Shown here piece by piece: positions 1 through 5,000 of a stretch of DNA of 5,723 nt. The notes beneath the pieces were generated by a model. That model ran no database searches. It was not told where the DNA came from and worked only from the letters and a program-made list of their open reading frames with translations. A program made the position numbers and the translations under genes. Position 1 is the stretch's first letter. Every line of letters starts with the position of its first letter. The stretch covers positions 1-5,723 of the forward strand of contig CAKUKL010000112.1 in NCBI GenBank assembly GCA_934662925.1, read 5' to 3'. The DNA comes from an uncultured Oscillospiraceae bacterium (lineage in GTDB: Bacteria > Bacillota > Clostridia > Oscillospirales > Oscillospiraceae).

Positions 1-87
1 GAGGGCAAAAAGAAGATGCGCTCGCTGGGCACTGTGCAAATGCCCACGGAGGCGTTTATGGCAGTGCTCAAGCTGGACGAAGAATAA
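1..87 (+). CDS. lepA: Elongation factor 4 (LepA), C-terminal end only
   Basis: Frame 1 is open from the first base to a TAA at 85-87 and gives 28 residues ending MPTEAFMAVLKLDEE. The pattern EGKKKMRSLGTVQMP followed by EAFMAVLKLD matches the conserved extreme C-terminus of EF4/LepA (family pattern: EGKKRMK, then VEVPQEAF, then an LK-D ending). LepA is a cytosolic translational GTPase that binds ribosomes and influences initiation and elongation under stress; the visible part belongs to its tRNA-contacting C-terminal domain. The gene begins outside the window. In many Bacillota lepA is followed by hemW and the heat-shock operon; here a terminator and a repeat region follow instead. The identification rests on a short peptide, but that peptide is highly characteristic. 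Confidence 0.85.
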   Translation, partial: EGKKKMRSLGTVQMPTEAFMAVLKLDEE

Positions 88-92
88 AAAAG

Positions 93-119
93 AGGAAGCC
101 CGGGAGGGCTTCCTTTTTT
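93..119 (+). terminator. Intrinsic terminator of lepA
   Basis: Stem GGAAGCCC (94-101) pairs perfectly with GGGCTTCC (106-113) across a GGGA loop, extended by an A-T pair (93/114) and followed by a run of six T. It starts six bases after the lepA stop codon. It should isolate lepA from the repeat region downstream. Confidence 0.93.
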
Positions 120-145
120 ATTCGCCGGGAATCCGGTGACGGGAT

Positions 146-264
146 TTTGAAACGAATTCGCCGTTACTCTGGCGAAACGAAGTGGTGCGTCCTGCGGACG
201 CTCCGCTGGGGTGACTTTCTGTACGCACAGAAAGTCACAAGAACCAAAGGGCTGCGCCCTTTGG
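146..264 (+). repeat. Palindromic repeat unit, left copy (+ orientation)
   Basis: In order: end motif TTTGAAACGAATTCGCCG (146-163); GC-rich hairpin GCGTCC-TGC-GGACGC (187-201); AT-rich hairpin GTGACTTTCTGT (211-222) pairing perfectly with ACAGAAAGTCAC (227-238) around loop ACGC; then CCAAAGGGC (244-252) pairing perfectly with GCCCTTTGG (256-264) around loop TGC. The same order (end motif, GC hairpin, AT hairpin) recurs on the minus strand from 804 to 724, and the order GC hairpin, AT hairpin, CAAAGG hairpin recurs from 868 to 801. This marks it as one member of a modular family. Confidence 0.75.
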
Positions 265-277
265 GAAACAGATTTTC

Positions 278-321
278 TCGACACCGTTTCTTTTGTTTGC
301 GTACAAAAGAAACGGTGTCGA
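278..321. repeat. 19-bp perfect hairpin
   Basis: TCGACACCGTTTCTTTTGT (278-296) is the exact reverse complement of 303-321, with loop TTGCGT (297-302). The apex (TTTTGT, loop, ACAAAA) resembles the apices of the 12-bp hairpins at 211-238, 724-751 and 825-852, so it is probably a longer relative. No T-run follows on either strand, so it is not a standard terminator. Confidence 0.85.
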
Positions 322-421
322 ACCGCCAAAGAAAATACGCCGAATGGGTGCGTCAAAGTCTTTTAGTCTTTTGCCACTGACGGAAGGGAACTCCTTTGGT
401 AAGACGCAGTACTTCTATTTC

Positions 422-553
422 CGCTGCCGCTGCGCTGGTTCTAACTTGTGAGAAATGCGCTCGTTAGCGCCGCCGCAGCCACAGGCAAAGTATCCGAGTA
501 GGCGCTGAACGATGGCCCGGAAATCTATAACAATTTCCATTGGAGCGGCAGCG
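422..553. other. Candidate structured RNA/DNA domain in the repeat core
   Basis: CGCTGCCGCT (422-431) is the exact reverse complement of AGCGGCAGCG (544-553). The pair would close a domain of 132 bases. Inside it are GCGCT-CGTT-AGCGC (457-470) and GGAAAT (519-524) with ATTTCC (533-538) around an 8-base loop. The arrangement fits a branched RNA, but no match to RNase P, tmRNA, 6S, SRP or group II intron signatures was recognised. An isolated 10-bp complement in GC-rich sequence could arise by chance, so this is a candidate only; strand and transcription are unknown. Confidence 0.3.
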
Positions 554-622
554 ATGATTAGCGGCTTTGCGCGTCGGCTTACCTCGCGCCGGTCGATAGA
601 ACGGTGCACTACTTGACTTTAT

Positions 623-642
623 CCCCGTAAAAATGGGGTTTT
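623..642 (+). terminator. Weak terminator-like hairpin
   Basis: CCCC (623-626) pairs with GGGG (635-638), extended inward by a G-T wobble and a T-A pair around an A-rich loop, and followed by TTTT (639-642). The stem is short. If the core at 422-553 is transcribed on the plus strand, this is the first terminator-like structure after it. Confidence 0.25.
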
Positions 643-713
643 CAGGGGGAAAATACTATGAGCGAGGGCACGCCTTTCAGTGCCCGAAGTCGAATCCGTA
701 TTTTCCCCCTGAA
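641..713. repeat. Nested palindrome (16-bp outer stem, 6-bp inner stem)
   Basis: TTCAGGGGGAAAATAC (641-656) is the exact reverse complement of 698-713. Between the arms, GGGCAC (666-671) pairs with GTGCCC (680-685) around an 8-base loop. The result is a long stem with an internal loop and a terminal hairpin. No protein-coding explanation was found. Confidence 0.8.
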
Positions 714-723
714 CGCATTTTTG

Positions 724-804
724 CCTACTTTTTGTGCGCACAAAAAGTAGGTCGCCCGCAGGCGAAACCCTCGCCCGGCGGGGTAGCGGCGAATTCGGTT
801 CAAA
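724..804 (-). repeat. Palindromic repeat unit, right copy B (- orientation)
   Basis: Read on the minus strand: end motif TTTGAACCGAATTCGCCG (804-787), matching 146-163 at 17 of 18 positions; GC-rich hairpin TCGCC-TGCG-GGCGA (765-752); then AT-rich hairpin 751-724. On the plus strand the last is CCTACTTTTTGT (724-735) with ACAAAAAGTAGG (740-751) and loop GCGC, so 724-751 is a perfect 28-base palindrome. The module order matches the left unit in inverted orientation. Confidence 0.75.
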
Positions 805-868
805 GGCTCCGCCTTTGGCCTTTGGTTACTTTCTGTTTGCACAGAAAGTAACTCGCCCAGAGGGGCGA
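801..868 (-). repeat. Palindromic repeat unit, right copy A (- orientation)
   Basis: Read on the minus strand: GC-rich hairpin 868-853 (TCGCCC and GGGCGA arms, 4-base loop); AT-rich hairpin 852-825 (plus-strand arms GTTACTTTCTGT 825-836 and ACAGAAAGTAAC 841-852, loop TTGC); then a CAAAGGC/GCCTTTG hairpin (801-807 with 811-817). It begins six bases beyond the stop codon of the CofE-like gene, so its hairpins may end or protect that transcript, although no T-run follows. It overlaps copy B by four bases. Confidence 0.75.
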
Positions 869-874
869 ACCCCC

Positions 875-1582
875 TCACTTCACTTCCCGAATGAGCACCA
901 TCGGCGTCAGCTGCGTGCCGTTGCCGCAGGGGTTGTCGGCGATCATGGCCATGAGATCGGCCTCGCTCTCGGTGATGGCGGAGCACTTGCCCAGCAGCTC
1001 CTGGGCCAGATCGTTGGCGTCCACGATCATCATGCGCACGCCGGTCTCCTTGTAGACCTCCTCGCACACGCCGTCGGAATTCTCCGGGATGCGGATGCCG
1101 AACTCGCCGTACACGTCGAAGCAGTGGTCATAGAAGCCGTCCAGACCGGACACCTCCTGCCCCACCATCTCGTAAAACACGCCCCGCTTGCCGAACAGCT
1201 TGCCGAAGCCGGCGCAGATGGCCGCCCAGATGACGTACAGCGCGCCCCGCTGGTCGATGGCGAACTGCATCTTCCACGGGGAGTCCACGCCGATGCCGGC
1301 GGAGGAGTGGGACGCGAACTTGGACAGGAATTTGGCCAGCCACGAGAGCTTCATGTCCGCCTTTTTCACGATGCGCTTCTGGCACAGGGAGATGATCTTC
1401 TCGCTGGAGGACAGGATGTCCCCCTCCTGATAAATGGGGACCACGTACTTCTTGATGAGATCCATGTAGCTCTCGCCCACCTGCACGAAGTGGGTGGGGA
1501 TGGCGTGGCGGGCGAAGGTGCGGTCCCCCACCTTGATCTTGACCTGTTTGCCTTCGTTGGCCTTGAACTCGGACAGTTCCAT
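875..1582 (-). CDS. CofE-fold (F420-0:gamma-glutamyl ligase-like) protein, function unknown
   Basis: This 235-residue cytosolic protein resembles the catalytic domain of coenzyme F420-0:L-glutamate ligase (CofE, Pfam F420_ligase). CofE-like signatures include GDILSSSEKIISLCQ (residues 54-68), GIGVDSPWKM (97-105), TGVRMMIVDANDL (180-192) and the C-terminal PCGNGTQLTPMVLIRE (218-233). True CofE adds glutamates to F420-0 using GTP. Here the family's SDTFGRP-type segment is not recognisable and no other F420 gene is present; clostridial members of this fold generally lack an assigned function. Length fits a complete single-domain member. The ATG at 1580-1582 is preceded by GAGGG (minus strand, 1594-1590) at seven bases. 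No signal peptide or membrane segment is evident. The stop lies six bases from the repeat cluster, and the normal-looking C-terminus argues against truncation. Fold assignment is fairly secure; substrate is unknown. Confidence 0.8.
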   Translation of the reverse strand: MELSEFKANEGKQVKIKVGDRTFARHAIPTHFVQVGESYMDLIKKYVVPIYQEGDILSSSEKIISLCQKRIVKKADMKLSWLAKFLSKFASHSSAGIGVDSPWKMQFAIDQRGALYVIWAAICAGFGKLFGKRGVFYEMVGQEVSGLDGFYDHCFDVYGEFGIRIPENSDGVCEEVYKETGVRMMIVDANDLAQELLGKCSAITESEADLMAMIADNPCGNGTQLTPMVLIREVK

Positions 1583-1665
1583 AACAATACCCTCTTTTGT
1601 GTATTTCTCTCAGTATAGCCATCAGGCGGCGCGGGCAGTCCGTCCGCCGGATTTTTGTATCTGAC

Positions 1666-1694
1666 AGTATATCACAGGCGGCGGCGCAGGGCAA
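1666..1694 (-). promoter_or_regulatory. Predicted sigma-A promoter of the CofE-like gene
   Basis: On the minus strand, -35 TTGCCC (1694-1689) and -10 TATACT (1671-1666) are separated by 17 bases, and the -10 has an extended TGn element (TGATATACT). The predicted start near 1659 gives a leader of about 75 bases. A second TATACT (1617-1612) lies nearer the gene but has no good -35. The -35 overlaps the dyad at 1690-1706. Confidence 0.5.
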
Positions 1695-1706
1695 ATATAT
1701 TTTGCC
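1690..1706. promoter_or_regulatory. Operator-like inverted repeat
   Basis: GGCAAA (1690-1695) and TTTGCC (1701-1706) form a perfect 6-bp dyad around an AT-only 5-base spacer. It lies in the divergent intergenic region and covers most of the predicted minus-strand -35 box. That position would suit a repressor of the CofE-like gene. No regulator gene is in the window and the motif matches no operator recognised with confidence. Confidence 0.35.
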
Positions 1707-1778
1707 GGAATGCTGCCGCTCCGGGGGATTTATGCCGGAACCGGGAAAGCAATGCCGCCAAAGGCATACCGCCGCCCG

Positions 1779-1807
1779 TTGCGCCCGCCGGGAAAAGCCG
1801 CTATAAT
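1779..1807 (+). promoter_or_regulatory. Predicted sigma-A promoter of the flavoenzyme gene
   Basis: A consensus -10 TATAAT (1802-1807) follows a weak -35 TTGCGC (1779-1784) at the ideal 17-base spacing. The predicted start near 1814 gives a leader of about 28 bases carrying the AAGGAGG site. It lies inside the upstream extension of the open frame and so supports the start at 1842. Confidence 0.65.
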
Positions 1808-1826
1808 GGAGCCAACGGAACTTTGC

Positions 1827-1833
1827 AAGGAGG
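1827..1833 (+). promoter_or_regulatory. Ribosome binding site fixing the flavoenzyme start
   Basis: AAGGAGG, eight bases before the ATG at 1842. The frame is open further upstream to an ATG at 1710, but that extension runs through the promoter and has no comparable site. Confidence 0.85.
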
Positions 1834-1841
1834 GCTTTGCC

Positions 1842-3791
1842 ATGCTGACAGCACAGCGCTATCCCCACGTATTTTCCCCCATCCAGATCGGCCCCGTCCG
1901 GCTGAAAAACCGGCTGGGCTTCGCCCCTATGGTGTGCAACAAGTGCACCGTGGACGGCACCGTCACCGACTCCATGGTGGAGTTCGTCTACAGTCAGGCG
2001 GCCACCGGCGTGGGCTATGTCACCATCGGCGACACCCAGGTGGACGACGATCTGGGCGGCGCGTTCATGGCCACGCTGAACATCGCCCGCAAGACCAGCA
2101 TCCCCGGCATGATCAAGCTCGCCGAGGCCGCCGCCTTCGGCGGCGCAGTGCTGTCGGTGGAGCTGAACCACTCCGGCCGGGGGGCCAAGGACGCATTGAC
2201 GAAGGGCCAGCCCATCGGGCCGTCCGCCGTGTGCTTCCCCCGGTGCAGCCAGAACGTCCGCCCCATGGAGCGGGAGGATCTGGAGCGGGTGAAGGGCCTG
2301 TTCGTCCACTGTGCCAAGCAGTGCGTTCAGGCGGGCTTCCAAATGCTCATGGTCCACTGCGCCCACAACAACCTGCTGGGGCAGTTCCTCTCTCCCCTGT
2401 CCAACCTCCGCGCCGACGAGTACGGCGGCAGCCCCGAGAACCGCCGCCGCTACCCGCTGGAAGTGCTGGCCGCCGTCCGGGAGGCCGTAGGCCCCGGCAT
2501 CGCCATCGAGGTGCGGGTGTCCGCCGAGGAGATCACCCCCGGCGGCCTTGAATTTGACGAATCCCTCGCCTTTATGGAGGAGGCCCAGCGGTACTGCGAC
2601 CTCATCCACGTCTCCCGGGGCATCGTGTACGACGACGCGGGCATTTACACCCTGCCCACCTTCCTGCGGGACCGCACGCTGAACGTGGACTGGGCCCGCC
2701 GGGTGAAGGAGCGCGTCCATGTGCCCGTGGCGGTGGTGGGCAACTTCTCCACGCTGGAGGAGGCGGAAGCGGTCATCGCCTCCGGCGCCGCCGACATCGT
2801 GTGCGCCGCCCGGATGTACCTCACCGACCACGACCTGATCCGCAAGTCGCTGGCGGGCAAGGCGGACACCGTCCGGCCCTGTCTGCGCTGCCACCGGGGG
2901 TGCATCGACAACTCCGCCCGGGGCAAGGCCATCCACTGCGCCGTCAACCCGGAGCTGGGTTTTGAGGAGCTGGAGCGCACCCTTCCCGCGCCCCGCGCAT
3001 CCCGCCGGGTGCTGGTGGCCGGCGGCGGCCCCGCCGGGCTTCAGGCGGCCCTCACCCTCCGGAAGCGGGGGCACGAGGTGATCCTGTGCGAGGCCACCGG
3101 CCAGCTGGGCGGCCTGCTCACCGACGCGGCGGCCCCGGCCTGCAAGGGGTACATGAAGGAATATCTCCGCTGGCTGGTGGACGCGGCCATGAGCTGCGGC
3201 GCGGACATCCGGCTCAACACCCCCGTCACGCCGGAGCTGGCGGAGGAGCTGGCCCCGGACGCGGTCATCGTGGCCACCGGCTCGAAATACCTGCGGCCCA
3301 ATATCCCCGGCATCGAGTATGCCGCCATGCTCACCGACGTGGAGCGCAAGCGGGTGATCCCGGGCAAAAAGGTGCTGGTGTGCGGCGGCGGTTCCTCCGG
3401 GCTGGAGTGCGCCCTCGGCCTTGCCATGGAGGGCCATGAGGTGGCGGTGGCTGACCAGCTGCCGCTGGAGCAGTTTGCCGCCGGTATGCCCTATTTCCCC
3501 CGGCTGGACCTGCTCAAGTGTCTGGCCGAGCGGGGGGTGCGCCTGCTGCCGGAGCACCGGGTGGAGCGCTTCACCGAAACCGGCGCGGTGCTGTCCGGCC
3601 CCGGCGGCGAAGCGGAAGAGACGGCGGACACCTGCGTCGTCGCCATGGGCGTCCGGCCGGATACCGCCCTGCTGGACACGCTGCGGGCGCGGTTCCCGGT
3701 GGATGTGCTGCCCGCCGGCGATCTGGACGGCGGCGTGAACCTCTATGACGCCATCCACTCCGCCCATTTTGCCGCTCTGCGGGTATTGTAA
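1842..3791 (+). CDS. NADH:flavin oxidoreductase, old yellow enzyme / 2,4-dienoyl-CoA reductase family
   Basis: This 649-residue protein has the layout of FadH/BaiCD-type enzymes: an N-terminal FMN TIM barrel (about 8-340), an Fe-S segment, then a two-dinucleotide reductase part (about 388-649). Visible signatures are FSPIQIGPVRLKNR (11-24), NHSGRGA (109-115), QFLSPLSNLRADEYGGSPENR (181-201), cysteines 347, 350, 354 and 366 (CX2CX3CX11C, the 4Fe-4S pattern of the family), GGGPAG (394-399) and GGGSSG (515-520) for FAD and NAD(P)H. Such enzymes pass hydride from NAD(P)H via FAD, Fe-S and FMN to activated alkenes in the cytosol. The helix equivalent to OYE1 H191-S-A-N194-G-Y196 reads H172-C-A-H175-N-N177, so the usual proton-donor tyrosine is asparagine. 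ATG 1842 is chosen from AAGGAGG and the TATAAT promoter. Length is normal; substrate cannot be assigned. No terminator is visible before the next gene. Confidence 0.92.
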   Translation: MLTAQRYPHVFSPIQIGPVRLKNRLGFAPMVCNKCTVDGTVTDSMVEFVYSQAATGVGYVTIGDTQVDDDLGGAFMATLNIARKTSIPGMIKLAEAAAFGGAVLSVELNHSGRGAKDALTKGQPIGPSAVCFPRCSQNVRPMEREDLERVKGLFVHCAKQCVQAGFQMLMVHCAHNNLLGQFLSPLSNLRADEYGGSPENRRRYPLEVLAAVREAVGPGIAIEVRVSAEEITPGGLEFDESLAFMEEAQRYCDLIHVSRGIVYDDAGIYTLPTFLRDRTLNVDWARRVKERVHVPVAVVGNFSTLEEAEAVIASGAADIVCAARMYLTDHDLIRKSLAGKADTVRPCLRCHRGCIDNSARGKAIHCAVNPELGFEELERTLPAPRASRRVLVAGGGPAGLQAALTLRKRGHEVILCEATGQLGGLLTDAAAPACKGYMKEYLRWLVDAAMSCGADIRLNTPVTPELAEELAPDAVIVATGSKYLRPNIPGIEYAAMLTDVERKRVIPGKKVLVCGGGSSGLECALGLAMEGHEVAVADQLPLEQFAAGMPYFPRLDLLKCLAERGVRLLPEHRVERFTETGAVLSGPGGEAEETADTCVVAMGVRPDTALLDTLRARFPVDVLPAGDLDGGVNLYDAIHSAHFAALRVL

Positions 3792-3850
3792 AGCGAATTT
3801 ACATTTTATCTGTATCTTTCGCGCCCGGTCTATGCTATGCTTATCTCAGC

Positions 3851-3871
3851 GGGACGGCCGGAGGGCCGCCC
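3851..3871 (+). promoter_or_regulatory. GC-rich leader hairpin before the CBS gene
   Basis: GGG-A-CGGCC (3851-3859) pairs with GGCCG-CCC (3864-3871) around GGAG, giving eight pairs with one bulged A. It ends 12 bases before the AGGAG site (3884-3888). No T-run follows, so it is not a terminator. It could influence translation or mRNA stability. Upstream, TATGCT occurs at 3831-3836 and 3836-3841 as possible -10 boxes, but no -35 is correctly spaced; TTTACA (3798-3803) is too far away. Confidence 0.4.
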
Positions 3872-3897
3872 GGAACCGATGAGAGGAGACAAGCAGC

Positions 3898-4341
3898 GTG
3901 AACGTCATATCCTTGTTAACGCCCAAGGCGCAGGTTGCCTATCTCTATGAAGATTTTACCGTCCGGCAGGGGCTGGAGAAAATGCGGGTGGCCGGGTACA
4001 CCGCCATCCCCGTTCTGGCCCGGGACGGCAGCTATGTGGGCACGGTGAGCGAGGGAGATTTCCTCTGGAACCTCATCGATCGCCGGGACAACAGCATCCG
4101 CAGTCAGGAAAAGATCCCCCTGAGCACCATTATGCGCGGCGGCTTCAACCCGCCGGTGTCCGTGGGCGTGTCACTGGACGATCTGCTGGAGCGGGCCATG
4201 CGGCAGTCCTTCATCCCGGTGGTGGACGACCGCGGGGCCTTCGTGGGCATCGTCACCCGGCAGAACATCATCCGCCGCCTTACCGTCCCCAACGAAGCGG
4301 TGGAGACCGAGCGGATGGAGTACGCCGCCGCAGGAGCGTAA
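3898..4341 (+). CDS. Small protein with two CBS domains
   Basis: This 147-residue protein consists of two CBS repeats (about 5-62 and 74-130). The first carries AGYTAIPVLARDGSYVGTVSEGDF (32-55), and the second carries SFIPVVDDRGAFVGIVTRQNII (104-125). CBS pairs form Bateman modules that bind adenine nucleotides such as AMP, ATP or c-di-AMP and act as soluble sensors or regulators. Stand-alone proteins of this size and GYTAIPVL-type motif resemble the c-di-AMP binding CbpB/DarB (YkuL) group, but that is an inference from general likeness. The start is GTG at 3898, nine bases after AGGAG (3884-3888). It lies 106 bases after the flavoenzyme gene with no terminator between, so partial readthrough is plausible. 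The last 15 or so residues, rich in E and A, look like a flexible tail. It ends at a strong terminator. Confidence 0.88.
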   Translation: MNVISLLTPKAQVAYLYEDFTVRQGLEKMRVAGYTAIPVLARDGSYVGTVSEGDFLWNLIDRRDNSIRSQEKIPLSTIMRGGFNPPVSVGVSLDDLLERAMRQSFIPVVDDRGAFVGIVTRQNIIRRLTVPNEAVETERMEYAAAGA

Positions 4342-4360
4342 AAGTTGAAAAGAGCATGGA

Positions 4361-4392
4361 AAAACGGCCGTCTCGCATGAGACGGCCGTTTT
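4361..4392. terminator. Bidirectional intrinsic terminator between convergent genes
   Basis: AAAACGGCCGTCTC (4361-4374) is the exact reverse complement of GAGACGGCCGTTTT (4379-4392), with loop GCAT. Plus-strand transcripts end in TTTTGTTTATT; minus-strand transcripts end in a run of five T. It lies 19 bases after the CBS stop and two bases after the queH stop, so it serves both convergent transcripts. Confidence 0.95.
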
Positions 4393-4394
4393 GT

Positions 4395-4988
4395 TTATTC
4401 TGCGTTCGCCCGCTCCGCGGCGGCCTGCGCCTTGTGGAGCTTGTGCAGCTCCTTCTTCCGGCGGTTGGAGAAGCGGTCCTCTTCGCTGTATACGCAGCCG
4501 CAGTACTTCTGCATATACAGGCCCAGCGCCCGGGCCTCCTCCTGCCCCGCCTTGAAATAGGGGCGGAAGTCGTAGGGGACGAATTCCACGCCGTACTTCT
4601 CCCCCATTTTCGCCCCCACGGCGCAGATCAGCTCCCGGTTCTGGTACGGGGAGATGAGCAGCGTGGTGGAAAAGTGGGTGAAGCCGTTCTCGGCGGCGTA
4701 CCGGGCGGTCCGCTCCATCCGGCAGGTGTAGCACCAGCCGCAGCGGTGGTCCGGGTCGGCGGCCACGGCGGCGGTGAACTCCCGCAGGCCGTAGAAGTCC
4801 TGCTCCCGCAGGGTAAGGCCGATGTCCTGCGCGTACTGCCGCAGGGTGTCCCGCCGGGCCTTGTATTCCAGAAAGGGGTGGATGTTGGGGTTGTACCAGA
4901 AGCCCACCGGCTCCGTCCCCGCTTCCCGCAGGGTCTTGACGCAGGCCACGGAGCAGGGGGCGCAGCAGATGTGGAGAAGGGTGGACAT
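4395..4988 (-). CDS. queH: Epoxyqueuosine reductase QueH
   Basis: This 197-residue protein is QueH (formerly DUF208). It reduces epoxyqueuosine to queuosine at the wobble base of tRNAs with GUN anticodons and is the non-homologous replacement of cobalamin-dependent QueG. Signatures are all present: LHICCAPCS with C8, C9 and C12; FWYNPNIHPFLEY (30-42); HRCGWCYTCRM with C83, C86 and C89; FSTTLLISPYQN (106-117); and YCGCVYSEEDR with C163 and C165. In the family these cysteines bind a 4Fe-4S cluster and a mononuclear iron. Length is typical, and the C-terminal tail is basic then alanine-rich. The ATG at 4986-4988 has AAGGAG six bases upstream. The gene is ten bases downstream of typA and probably translated from the same transcript. 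Whether this cell makes or salvages queuosine cannot be told here. Confidence 0.95.
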   Translation of the reverse strand: MSTLLHICCAPCSVACVKTLREAGTEPVGFWYNPNIHPFLEYKARRDTLRQYAQDIGLTLREQDFYGLREFTAAVAADPDHRCGWCYTCRMERTARYAAENGFTHFSTTLLISPYQNRELICAVGAKMGEKYGVEFVPYDFRPYFKAGQEEARALGLYMQKYCGCVYSEEDRFSNRRKKELHKLHKAQAAAERANAE

Positions 4989-4994
4989 GAGCGG

Positions 4995-5000
4995 CTCCTT
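4995..5000 (-). promoter_or_regulatory. queH ribosome binding site overlapping the typA stop
   Basis: On the minus strand the typA stop TAA (5001-4999) runs into AAGGAG (5000-4995), reading TAAGGAG, six bases before the queH ATG. Ribosomes ending typA would sit on the queH initiation site, which suggests translational coupling. Confidence 0.85.

Larger units (their letters stand above)
120..874. other. Gene-free mosaic of palindromic repeats
   Basis: This 755-base stretch lies between the lepA terminator and the stop codon of the CofE-like gene. It is visibly less GC-rich than the flanking genes. Open frames in it lack ribosome binding sites and recognisable domains, and several just read through the hairpins, giving repeated peptides such as FLYAQKV, FLCAQKV and FLFAQKV. 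It is built from (a) an end motif at 146-163 and, inverted, at 787-804; (b) GC-rich mini-hairpins at 187-201, 752-765 and 853-868; (c) related 12-bp AT-rich hairpins at 211-238, 724-751 and 825-852; (d) CAAAGG-type hairpins at 244-264 and 801-817; (e) a 19-bp hairpin at 278-321; (f) a nested palindrome at 641-713; and (g) a possibly structured core at 422-553. The architecture resembles REP/BIME or MITE-like interspersed elements. No transposase is present. Confidence 0.8.

Noticed and set aside
147..380. Plus-strand open frame of 77 codons
   Set aside because: It reads through the end motif and three hairpins, with no ribosome binding site and no protein family resemblance.
415..609. Minus-strand GTG-started frame of 64 codons
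   Set aside because: No ribosome binding site and no recognisable domain, and it coincides with the candidate structured domain. A degraded gene remnant cannot be excluded.
120..874. CRISPR array
   Set aside because: The repeats are few, in both orientations, differ in sequence and spacing, and have no regular spacers.
642..1067. Minus-strand open frame containing FLCAQKV
   Set aside because: It is a frame-shifted reading of the CofE-like gene followed by hairpin sequence; the recurring peptide comes from the palindromes.
734..1618. Plus-strand open frame of 294 codons
   Set aside because: It begins inside a palindromic hairpin and then runs antisense to the CofE-like gene, with low-complexity H/A/G-rich sequence.
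1710..1841. Upstream in-frame start adding 44 residues to the flavoenzyme
   Set aside because: It overlaps the TTGCGC-17-TATAAT promoter, lacks a ribosome binding site, and the added residues are unlike the family N-terminus; ATG 1842 has AAGGAGG.
1128..3767. Minus-strand open frame of 879 codons opposite the flavoenzyme gene
   Set aside because: It is the antisense shadow of a GC-rich gene: composition is dominated by G, A, H and R, there is no domain or ribosome binding site, and its far end overlaps the CofE-like gene in another frame.
1842..3791. Assignment to bile-acid (BaiCD/BaiH) or bilirubin (BilR) reductase
   Set aside because: The domain layout fits the wider family, but no bai-type or bilirubin-operon neighbours are present and the active-site motif is unusual, so naming a substrate would be a guess.
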